From Clostridia bacterium (lineage in GTDB: Bacteria > Bacillota > Clostridia > UBA1381), in assembly GCA_008668455.1 (NCBI GenBank), contig RQCD01000124.1, positions 1-6,752 on the forward strand: a DNA stretch of 6,752 bases, in the 5' to 3' direction. The notes beneath the pieces were generated by a model. That model was not told where the DNA came from. It saw only the letters and a list, made by a program, of their open reading frames with translations, and searched no databases. Of this stretch, positions 1 through 6,717 are shown piece after piece. Position numbers and translations under genes: made by a program. The stretch's first letter is position 1. Every line of letters begins with the position of its first letter.

Positions 1-1
1 C

Positions 2-142
2 AATCAGAAGCGTGAGGTATTAATTTATGACACCAAGGCGCAAACCGTCACAGCTGGCAGTTTGAATGATCGGCAAAAGGGTGATTTTGTGGTTGCGAGA
101 ATGGCATGGTACTTAATTAGTTACATTGTTATATATCGGTAA
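2..142 (+). CDS. 3' end of an upstream gene, product unknown (partial)
   Basis: Frame 2 is open from the window edge to a TAA at 140-142; the other two forward frames hit stops within the first 21 bases. The 46 visible residues alternate hydrophobic and polar positions, as in beta strands (REVLIYD near the start, FVVARMAWYLISYIVIYR at the end). A tail closing on a hydrophobic strand plus Tyr-Arg resembles the ends of large secreted or surface proteins I recall from Clostridia, but no domain can be named from so short a piece. The stop codon runs into the ribosome binding site of the next gene, leaving 12 bases between the genes, so the two are very likely co-transcribed. The start lies outside the window. 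The alternative is a chance open frame, which the fit of the stop codon to the next ribosome binding site makes less likely. Confidence 0.72.
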   Translation, partial: NQKREVLIYDTKAQTVTAGSLNDRQKGDFVVARMAWYLISYIVIYR

Positions 143-148
143 AGGAGG
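143..148 (+). promoter_or_regulatory. Ribosome binding site, 776-residue secreted protein
   Basis: AGGAGG lies 6 bases before the ATG at 155 and is a near-perfect Shine-Dalgarno match. It directly follows the upstream stop codon (TAAAGGAGG), so ribosomes terminating on the upstream gene could re-initiate here. Confidence 0.92.
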
Positions 149-154
149 ACTAAA

Positions 155-2485
155 ATGAAAAAATGTATCAGCAGCTTATTAGCATTAGCAATCTCCTGCG
201 GTGTGTGCGCCCTTCCTGCTTATGCCAAGGGTGCAGGGGCAGAAAATATTGAAATCCGGGTCAATAAGGATAACGCGTCTCTTTACTGGACGAATGCCGG
301 GGACGCGTCCGGCATGGAAATTTACGATAATCTTGCCGGAGAGGCGCTGTCCTTAGAGGGAATTAGCACGGAGGACGGCGCAGAAAATAAGCTTTCCATA
401 ACTCCGGCATCCGGGGAAGAACCTCTTTCCTACACCTTCCGGAAGGACGGCTGGGAAAAGACGGTTCAGTCTGACCGAAAAAAATTCAGCTTTAGTGATA
501 CCGGCTGGAAAGTGGCAGGAAACGGAGATTTTAACGCAAAAATTGTGCCGGGCGATCCGGACGGATATGCGCTTTTTGCAAGAAATTACACCAATGAAAC
601 CCTATTGATCGCCGGAGAGAGGAATGCAGATTTCACCGTTGGAAGTACTTATCAGATGAAATTCCGTTACCGGGCAAAAAATGTGGATTCTCTGAAGCTT
701 CGGATCGGAACATATCAGACGGTTGACGAGATCACAAACGGAGACAAATGGCAGACGGCAGAGGCTCTGTTTGATGTTACAAAGAAAAACGCGGCAATCA
801 GCATTCAGCCGGTCGGCGATCAGGCGGAAATCTATCTGGATGATGTGGAAATCCGTCTTTATGAGGGCGGAAGTGCAGCAGGCGAAAATATGATTGTCAA
901 CGGAGATTTTGAGGCGTCGGCTGCACCGGAGAAAATTTCGGATTTTGCCTATAGCCAGGACGGCGCAAAAACCGTTCTTTCCTGGACGAATCAAAAGCAT
1001 TATTCGCGCCTGTTTTTAGACGGCGAAGAAATTGCAGTTCTTGCGCCGGGAGTCGGAGCATATGTTTTTTCCGATCTGATAAAAGATCAGGTCTATACCG
1101 CCAGTGTGTGTGCAATCGGGGCAAACGGACTGGATTCAGAAAAGAGCAGTGTGGAATTTAAATTCGGAGAAATCCAGGTCAAGCCGGCAGAGGGCAGAGA
1201 AAAATATCAGCCGAAAAATGTGATTATGCGCGGCAGTGTGATCCATTGGAAAAATCCAGCGACCGCACCGTCTGCGATTGATATTTACCGGGTGGAAAAT
1301 GGAGTATCTACCTATTTATTGTCCGGAACAACGCTCACAGCCGGCACATTAACAAGCCTTGATCTGGGAGAGGACAGCGGAAAATACCGAATGAAATTCA
1401 CCTTCCCGGATCAGAGCGAAACAGAATATTTTGTACAGAAAACAGATCCGACCTACAGTACCTGCAACTATTGGCGCGGTGCATATGCAAATGCGGCATG
1501 CCTGTTTGAATTAACAGATCAGAACCCCAAGGAGGGAAAATACTGTTTCCATTATTTCAGAAACAGCTTTGACAACACCATTCTTTACTATGACGGTGAC
1601 AAAACAGGCATGGAAAGCGGCAAGACCTACCGTTTCAGTTTCTGGGACAGAGGATCGGGCTATACGCAGCTGAATGTTTCGGTTGGAGGAACAATCAATT
1701 GCGAGCCGGACGCAAGCATCTGGAAGAAAGCCGAGTTTGATTTTACCCCCGAATCTGCGATTTCAGATTTGCATTTCCAGATCAAAGACGGCATGGCAGA
1801 TATCTATCTGGATGACATCCAGGTGTATCTGCTGGAAAACGGCGAGGTAACCGGAGCGAATCTCTTTGGAAACGGAGATTTTGAAACAACCTCCGTCATA
1901 GGAAAAACCACGAATGTAGCTGCTGTATCAGAGGACGGAGCGGCGACCATCTCCTGGAATCCGCCGCAGGATGCCGACTGTGTTGGTGTGAATGTGTATT
2001 TAAACGGAGATTTAAAGGGACACTTCCTCTCTGATCAAACCAGCGTCACCCTTTCCGGACTGGAAAATAATAAGAAATCAGTTGTAAAGATCGTCGGCAT
2101 TTCTGCGCACTATGAGCCGGTCGGAACACCGGTTGAAATCAGTGTGATCCCGGAGGCAGACAAGTATTCGGTGGGCGAGGTCATTTTGAAAAATGCAGGC
2201 GGACGGCTCTCAGCACTTTCTGCCGGAGCATTAACGGTTTCAAGCCTGGTAAAGAATAATCAGGAATCGGAAAAAGGCGCACAGATTCTTGCGGCGCTGT
2301 ATGTAGACGGCGAATTGGTTTCGCTTTCTTCCGGAGAGGTAACGCTTGCAGCAGGCGAGAGCAAGCGGGCAGAGGCAAAAATCACCGTCAGCGAGGAACA
2401 GCTTGCAAACGGCGCCGTATTAAAGGTATTCCTGTTAGACAGCTTAAAAGGAAAGACAGCCATTGCAGGGAAAACAGAGTTTTAG
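155..2485 (+). CDS. Secreted multi-module Fn3/carbohydrate-binding-like protein, non-catalytic
   Basis: This 776-residue protein starts with a clear signal peptide: MKK, a hydrophobic core, and likely cleavage after Ala24 in AYA-KG. The mature chain appears to be all beta. Its order is Fn3-like (about 29-103), carbohydrate-binding-like sandwich (104-237, ending YLDDVEIRL), NGDFE hinge (249-253), Fn3-like (257-337), Fn3-like (351-430), second sandwich (431-560, ending YLDDIQVYLL), NGDFE hinge (573-577), Fn3-like (583-666), and a C-terminal beta domain (671-776). Each Fn3-like module carries a Trp-containing strand (W45, W277, W365, W601). The C-terminal domain, ending in VFLLDSL, resembles one common at the ends of clostridial extracellular proteins. 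I see no catalytic motif, LPXTG anchor or SLH repeat. It probably binds glycans or works as a partner of the hydrolase 15 bases downstream, which carries the same modules; this is inference. An adhesin or matrix protein is an alternative. The start is supported by the strong ribosome binding site and the signal peptide. Confidence 0.9.
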   Translation: MKKCISSLLALAISCGVCALPAYAKGAGAENIEIRVNKDNASLYWTNAGDASGMEIYDNLAGEALSLEGISTEDGAENKLSITPASGEEPLSYTFRKDGWEKTVQSDRKKFSFSDTGWKVAGNGDFNAKIVPGDPDGYALFARNYTNETLLIAGERNADFTVGSTYQMKFRYRAKNVDSLKLRIGTYQTVDEITNGDKWQTAEALFDVTKKNAAISIQPVGDQAEIYLDDVEIRLYEGGSAAGENMIVNGDFEASAAPEKISDFAYSQDGAKTVLSWTNQKHYSRLFLDGEEIAVLAPGVGAYVFSDLIKDQVYTASVCAIGANGLDSEKSSVEFKFGEIQVKPAEGREKYQPKNVIMRGSVIHWKNPATAPSAIDIYRVENGVSTYLLSGTTLTAGTLTSLDLGEDSGKYRMKFTFPDQSETEYFVQKTDPTYSTCNYWRGAYANAACLFELTDQNPKEGKYCFHYFRNSFDNTILYYDGDKTGMESGKTYRFSFWDRGSGYTQLNVSVGGTINCEPDASIWKKAEFDFTPESAISDLHFQIKDGMADIYLDDIQVYLLENGEVTGANLFGNGDFETTSVIGKTTNVAAVSEDGAATISWNPPQDADCVGVNVYLNGDLKGHFLSDQTSVTLSGLENNKKSVVKIVGISAHYEPVGTPVEISVIPEADKYSVGEVILKNAGGRLSALSAGALTVSSLVKNNQESEKGAQILAALYVDGELVSLSSGEVTLAAGESKRAEAKITVSEEQLANGAVLKVFLLDSLKGKTAIAGKTEF
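239..1165 (+). repeat. Compound module copy 1 (Fn3-like, CBM-like, NGDFE, Fn3)
   Basis: Residues 29-337 form the first copy of a roughly 310-residue compound unit. It has an Fn3-like start (LYWTNAG), a sandwich ending in YLDDVEIRL, a hinge (GENMIVNGDFE) and a closing Fn3 with LSWTNQ. Copies 2 and 3 keep the same order at low sequence identity, so this is an old protein-level repeat and not a DNA repeat. Confidence 0.7.
1205..2152 (+). repeat. Compound module copy 2 (Fn3-like, CBM-like, NGDFE, Fn3)
   Basis: Residues 351-666 repeat the order of copy 1: a first Fn3-like module with IHWKNP, a sandwich ending in YLDDIQVYLL, a hinge (GANLFGNGDFE) and a closing Fn3 with ISWNPP. Its sandwich contains several Cys and aromatic residues (CNYWRGAYANAAC at 437-449) that copy 1 lacks, which suggests different binding properties. 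Confidence 0.7.
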
Positions 2486-2488
2486 AGC

Positions 2489-2493
2489 GGGGG
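2489..2493 (+). promoter_or_regulatory. Weak ribosome binding site that decides the hydrolase start
   Basis: GGGGG lies 7 bases before the ATG at 2501 and can pair with the CCUCC of 16S rRNA through one G-U wobble. An in-frame TTG at 2495 is only 1 base from this site, too close for initiation, so ATG 2501 is preferred. The site is clearly weaker than that of the gene upstream, which suggests lower or coupled translation of the enzyme. Confidence 0.6.
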
Positions 2494-2500
2494 ATTGTCT

Positions 2501-5500
2501 ATGAAAAAAATAGCAGCAATCCTTGCAGCAGTCCTCGTCGGAACGCAAGGGCTTGTTCCGGTCGACGCAGAGAATGCAGCAACAAGAAAAGCGCGGCTGT
2601 CCTCTCTGATTGACCGGTGCGAGCAGGCAGGACTTTCGGTGGATTATGAAAAATCCGCGCTAGCAATTCTAAACTATTTCGATCAGGATAGAAACACGCT
2701 TGGCGCAGTTGATCCGGACTATCTTGAAAGCTCCCTGGAAAATGTATACGAGGAGGCAAAGAGCAATTTAGAATTGTATCTTGCAGGGAAAAAGACTCCG
2801 AAAACTGCTCCGCGCTATCAGACCGGAACATTAAGGGTGCAGGGCGGAGACTATTACGGAACAGTTTCGGACGGGGAAAACAGCTGGGAACAGCCGGTAT
2901 TTCTGACCGGAGTGGGACACTGGTATGATGTCCGGAATGAGCTTGCCCTGTTCAAAAGCCTGGGGATAAACCATATTCAGACCGAAATAAAAATGCGTGA
3001 GGTTCTCACCGAGCCGCAGGCGATTGACGAATGGGAGATCGTCCATCAGCTGAACGACCCGACCGAAGTGGAGCTTTCCGAAACAGAAAAGCGAAACGGG
3101 AAAAAGTCTCTGCATATGTTCGCGGAGGAAAATTCCTGGGCAACCAATAAGCTGACCGCGGTACACCAAACCGTTCCGGTGCAGCCGAACACAAAATATA
3201 CTTATGCATTCTATGTGAAAAGAAATGCTGCAAGTGCGTTTTGGTTTTCCCTGCACGGGCGCACAAAGGATCAGGATTTGTACCAGACGGGGAAGGATAC
3301 CAAATGGGTGCGGTATACCGGCACTTACACCACCGGAGCAGATGAAACCCAACTGGATTTAACTTTTGTGAATGAATCAAACGCGGATGTCTATATTGAC
3401 AACGTGCTTTTGTATGAGACAAATGAAAATCTGGTTGCGAACCCCTCCTTTGAGACCGCAGGCAACCCGTACTGTCATATCAATTATGACCAGATCAATG
3501 CCTATTGCCGGTTTTTAAGGGAGGCAGAGGAAAACGGAATCACGGTAGACCTTTTGCTTGCGATTCATGAGGAACCGTCCTTCCTGTTGCGGGATCATCC
3601 TGAATTAAAGTATCACGGCTATGGATTTTTCAGATATAATCCGCTCCTGGACGGATCAAAGGAATTTATCAGGGAATTTGTCCGGGGTGTAGGCAGCAGA
3701 GTGAAAAATTATCAGTCGCTTGTCAGCATCTGCATGACGAACGAACCGTCCTTTATTTCCGCCTATGAGCCGGGGCAATACAATCCGGCATGGCAGACAT
3801 ATTTGGAGGACATCTACCAGACCCCGGCGGCAATGTCGCAGGCATATGGCAAGACCTATCAAAGCTTTTCGGAATGCCGTCTTTCGGAAAACGGAACTTA
3901 TGACGGCTATAACAACAAAAACAAAATGTATTTAGATTACAAGCATTTTAACGACCGCCTGTTTGCCGAATGGTATCAGTGGTTCCGGAGTGAAATTCAA
4001 TCCTACATTCCGGGAATGCGGGTACATAGCAAAATGATTCAGTATATGGGCGGAGACGACCGGTTTGTTGTCCGGAGTCAGATTCATAACGGCATGAATA
4101 TGGAAACGCTCACCGAAGCGACCGACTTAAACGGCTACGATCAGGGCGCGACCATCCGGAATGCCTATGCCTATGAGGCATGCGATCTGTGGAATGATTA
4201 CAGCCGTTCGGTGCGGCTTGCGCCGAACGTGAACAGCGAAAACCATATTGTAAACGGAACATCGGCAGAAAATGCACAGGCAATTTACTCCATGCTCTGG
4301 CAGGGGGCGCTGCATGGGCTGAGTCAAACGGCGCTTTGGATTTGGGATAACGACTGCGACCGGGCAAACCGCAGCGGCTATGCAGATGAAATGATCAGCT
4401 TAAAACCGGAGCATTTATGGAGATTATCCTGTGTCTCAAAGGATATGCTGCGGCTTTCGGAGGAAATCACAGCCATCCGGAACGCACAGCCAAGGGTCGG
4501 AATCCTGTTTTCCGAAACGGCGCGGAATTATTCTGATCTTCATATGAGCGCGCTGATGCGGGCATACCAAAGTGCAGAATATCTCGGAGAAAGTATCCGG
4601 ATTCTGACCGATACCGTATGTGATACAACGGGGTTAGATGTGATTATCGTGCCGGAGGCAGAGTATGTGAGCGATGATGTGTACAGAACCCTTTCGGGTT
4701 TTTCCGGCTCGGTTCTGATTTATGGAAGAAACAGCCTGACGAAGGACGCGGACGGAAACAGCCGGGGAGCATTTTTGGGAGCGGCAGAAAATGTGCAGAT
4801 TCTTGACAGCGCCTTTTCCGGACTCGCCATCCAGACTCCGACCGTTTGGCAGCTGATGTCAGCTTTACGGGAGATTCTTGGAGAGCAAGAGGTTTCCATC
4901 CAAAATGCGCAGACTGGGGAAATCCCGGTGGGTATCTCCTATCAGCATACCGTTTTGAACGGGAAAAAGCTTGTCAGCATTTGTAACTATACCGAAAATC
5001 CGATTCAGTTGAGGGTGTTTGGTGCAGAAAGCTGGCGCGACCGGATTCAGGAGGAATCCATGGGAGAAACCGTGATAGCAGAGCCGGACATTCCGCTGTT
5101 ATTGGAGGAGGAAGAACCGATTGATACAAGTCTTACTCCTATTCCGGGAACAGCAGCCGGCGAAGAACAGCTTTTAAGAATTATCGGCGCGGAGGTTCGC
5201 GCAGCAGACGGCGGCTTTATCCTTAAAACCAACCGGGAGGCGGCAGTCTGGGTGGACGGCAGCTATGCCGGAAAAACAACAGACGGCATATTTACCGAAA
5301 CCGGACTTGCCAATGGCAGAACGTATGAAATTACCCTTGCGGCAGCATCGGATACGCAGGCGGCAGGCAGATTTTATAAAACCTATGTCACCCCGACCAG
5401 ACGATATGATCAGGAGAGGGATGTATATGAGCCGGTCAATCCGCTGATGAATGTTTACTGGGGCAATGCCAAAATCAGCTGGATCAATCCGGATACAAAC

Positions 5501-6709
5501 CTACTCCAAAAAGCGTCGGTTTACTGCGGAGACACACTTTTATCCGACACACTCTCCACCGCTCCCGGAAAAACCGTGACCTACCTTTCGGATTATCCAA
5601 ATCCGGCAGATATTTACCGGATTGTTTTAGAATATTCCAATGGGGAAAGACGAGAATTTTCCTTAAGCGGCGGCTTTGATAAAACGCTTGGAAATACCTG
5701 GCGCGTGATGGTAAATAACCGGAACAACACAGAAAAAATGTACAGCTATCGGGCGTATCGCACAAGCGAGGATGCCAAAAGCGGCAGCTATGCCCTCCGG
5801 ATCGATGCGAATTATGACCGCAATTATGACGGAACGTATCTGTATTTAGAAAACCGCACCTCTGTGTCATTAAGCAAGGGCAAAACCTATCGGCTGGGAA
5901 TCTGGATGAAATCCAGGCATGCAAGCAGTGTGAAGTGTGCAGTCGGTCAGAATGACAGCTGGCCGGTTCAGAGAACTGAAAACATGAACGGTGAAACGGT
6001 CACCAATCAGGACTGGCGGTTCTATAGCGTGCCTATTACGGCGGCGGCAGACGAGGAAGAAGCCCTGGTGCGAATCTTCTTTGATGAGAGCGGAGAATTT
6101 TCTCTGGACGATCTCACGCTTTATGAGGTTGCGGCAGACGGCAATCGGACAGGGGAAAACCTCCTGTCAGACGGCGGCTTTGAGACGGCAGATGCTGCTT
6201 GCAGCGAGGTGCAGAATGTCTCGGCAACCGTTCAAAACGGATATTTAGAGCTTTCCTGGAGCAACCCGGAAGAAAATTTCTCCGGAATTGAAATCCGGCG
6301 AAACGGAAGGCTTGCCGCAAGGCTTGGAACAGGTGCAGAAGCAATCAGATTTCCTGCCGCGCCGGAGGATGAATTAATCGGAATCCGGACGGTCAATGCC
6401 TGCGGAATCAAATCGGACGGCGTTTTTGCAGAGGTGGAGGGAAAAGCAGTTCGCCTGTTTGCAGACGGAGCAGAAACCGACACACTGATACCGGGAAAAA
6501 CCTACACCCTCCAAGCTCCGGATACCGCCCCGGATCAGTACCTTGCAAGCTTCAAAAACGGCAGACTGCTCCAGGGAATGAAAGCGGAGAACGGCACAGC
6601 ATTCACCCTCCCGGAGGGTGCAGACTGGCTTTCCCTGTTCCGCTGGAACGGTATGCAGCCGACTGGACAACCGGAAGTATGGTATCAAATTATGACAGAA
6701 AGGAATTAA
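2501..6709 (+). CDS. Secreted GH42-like (clan GH-A) glycoside hydrolase with CBM/Fn3 modules
   Basis: This 1402-residue protein starts with a signal peptide (likely cleavage after VDA, residue 23) and a helical region (26-97). The catalytic TIM barrel spans about 130-660: beta1 VFLTGVGHW (133-141), alpha1, beta2 NHIQTEI (157-163), an inserted sandwich (about 173-322), LLLAIHEEP (351-359), CMTNEP with E415 as likely acid/base, NSENH with E580 as likely nucleophile, and ALWIWD (611-616) as beta8. The 165-residue spacing between the glutamates suits GH42. A trimerisation-like, glutamine-amidotransferase-type fold follows (664-770, starting RVGILFS), then a small beta region (806-841), an acidic linker (864-889), an Fn3-like module (891-965), compound module copy 3 (976-1312) and a C-terminal beta domain (1316-1402). 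It probably cleaves a beta-galactoside or related glycan outside the cell; the substrate and exact GH family are not determined. It is co-transcribed with the modular protein 15 bases upstream. ATG 2501 is preferred over TTG 2495 because of the ribosome binding site. Confidence 0.85.
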   Translation: MKKIAAILAAVLVGTQGLVPVDAENAATRKARLSSLIDRCEQAGLSVDYEKSALAILNYFDQDRNTLGAVDPDYLESSLENVYEEAKSNLELYLAGKKTPKTAPRYQTGTLRVQGGDYYGTVSDGENSWEQPVFLTGVGHWYDVRNELALFKSLGINHIQTEIKMREVLTEPQAIDEWEIVHQLNDPTEVELSETEKRNGKKSLHMFAEENSWATNKLTAVHQTVPVQPNTKYTYAFYVKRNAASAFWFSLHGRTKDQDLYQTGKDTKWVRYTGTYTTGADETQLDLTFVNESNADVYIDNVLLYETNENLVANPSFETAGNPYCHINYDQINAYCRFLREAEENGITVDLLLAIHEEPSFLLRDHPELKYHGYGFFRYNPLLDGSKEFIREFVRGVGSRVKNYQSLVSICMTNEPSFISAYEPGQYNPAWQTYLEDIYQTPAAMSQAYGKTYQSFSECRLSENGTYDGYNNKNKMYLDYKHFNDRLFAEWYQWFRSEIQSYIPGMRVHSKMIQYMGGDDRFVVRSQIHNGMNMETLTEATDLNGYDQGATIRNAYAYEACDLWNDYSRSVRLAPNVNSENHIVNGTSAENAQAIYSMLWQGALHGLSQTALWIWDNDCDRANRSGYADEMISLKPEHLWRLSCVSKDMLRLSEEITAIRNAQPRVGILFSETARNYSDLHMSALMRAYQSAEYLGESIRILTDTVCDTTGLDVIIVPEAEYVSDDVYRTLSGFSGSVLIYGRNSLTKDADGNSRGAFLGAAENVQILDSAFSGLAIQTPTVWQLMSALREILGEQEVSIQNAQTGEIPVGISYQHTVLNGKKLVSICNYTENPIQLRVFGAESWRDRIQEESMGETVIAEPDIPLLLEEEEPIDTSLTPIPGTAAGEEQLLRIIGAEVRAADGGFILKTNREAAVWVDGSYAGKTTDGIFTETGLANGRTYEITLAAASDTQAAGRFYKTYVTPTRRYDQERDVYEPVNPLMNVYWGNAKISWINPDTNLLQKASVYCGDTLLSDTLSTAPGKTVTYLSDYPNPADIYRIVLEYSNGERREFSLSGGFDKTLGNTWRVMVNNRNNTEKMYSYRAYRTSEDAKSGSYALRIDANYDRNYDGTYLYLENRTSVSLSKGKTYRLGIWMKSRHASSVKCAVGQNDSWPVQRTENMNGETVTNQDWRFYSVPITAAADEEEALVRIFFDESGEFSLDDLTLYEVAADGNRTGENLLSDGGFETADAACSEVQNVSATVQNGYLELSWSNPEENFSGIEIRRNGRLAARLGTGAEAIRFPAAPEDELIGIRTVNACGIKSDGVFAEVEGKAVRLFADGAETDTLIPGKTYTLQAPDTAPDQYLASFKNGRLLQGMKAENGTAFTLPEGADWLSLFRWNGMQPTGQPEVWYQIMTERN
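3017..3466 (+). other. Carbohydrate-binding-like module inserted in the catalytic barrel
   Basis: Residues 173-322 interrupt the barrel between beta2 (NHIQTEI, then EP at 171-172) and alpha2 (NYDQINAYCRFL from 328). In plain GH42 enzymes this spot reads roughly EP-x-x-G-x-Y-D-F without a break. The insert has the layout of a CBM4/9-type sandwich: KKSLHM, a central strand pattern (YTYAFYVKR), WVRYTGTYTT, and a closing VYIDNVLLY strand followed by NLVANPSFE. The resumed YD at 329-330 marks the return to the barrel. Confidence 0.72.
5426..6436 (+). repeat. Compound module copy 3, in the hydrolase C-terminal half
   Basis: Residues 976-1312 of the hydrolase match the order of the two copies in the neighbouring gene: Fn3-like with ISWINP (W994), a sandwich (1058-1210) ending in SLDDLTLYEV, a hinge (GENLLSDGGFE) and an Fn3 with LSWSNP (W1253). 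The hinge reads DGGFE instead of NGDFE. The copy is somewhat longer because of an insertion around 1150-1170. Confidence 0.7.
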
Positions 6710-6717
6710 GTCCGAAT

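Noticed and set aside
112..137. AT-rich stretch with a TATATA-like -10 element
   Set aside because: A transcript from it would start at about 143, inside the ribosome binding site, and the stretch is explained as the end of the upstream coding frame.
602..1000. 132-residue open frame on the minus strand
   Set aside because: It is antisense to the first sandwich module, whose continuous domain pattern shows that the + strand is the coding one.
2495..2497. TTG as the start of the hydrolase
   Set aside because: It is only 1 base from the GGGGG site, while the ATG two codons later has normal spacing and gives a standard MKK signal peptide.
2831..3352. 173-residue open frame on the minus strand
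   Set aside because: It lies wholly inside the hydrolase gene, has no ribosome binding site that I could see, and its Cys/His/Arg-rich composition is that of an antisense shadow.
5104..5115. GGAGGAGG-like internal ribosome binding site
   Set aside because: It encodes the Glu run of the linker and no start codon follows at a suitable distance, so an internal start is not supported.
5265..5447. 60-residue + strand frame inside the hydrolase
   Set aside because: It is out of frame with a gene whose modules run unbroken through this stretch, and its composition is not protein-like.
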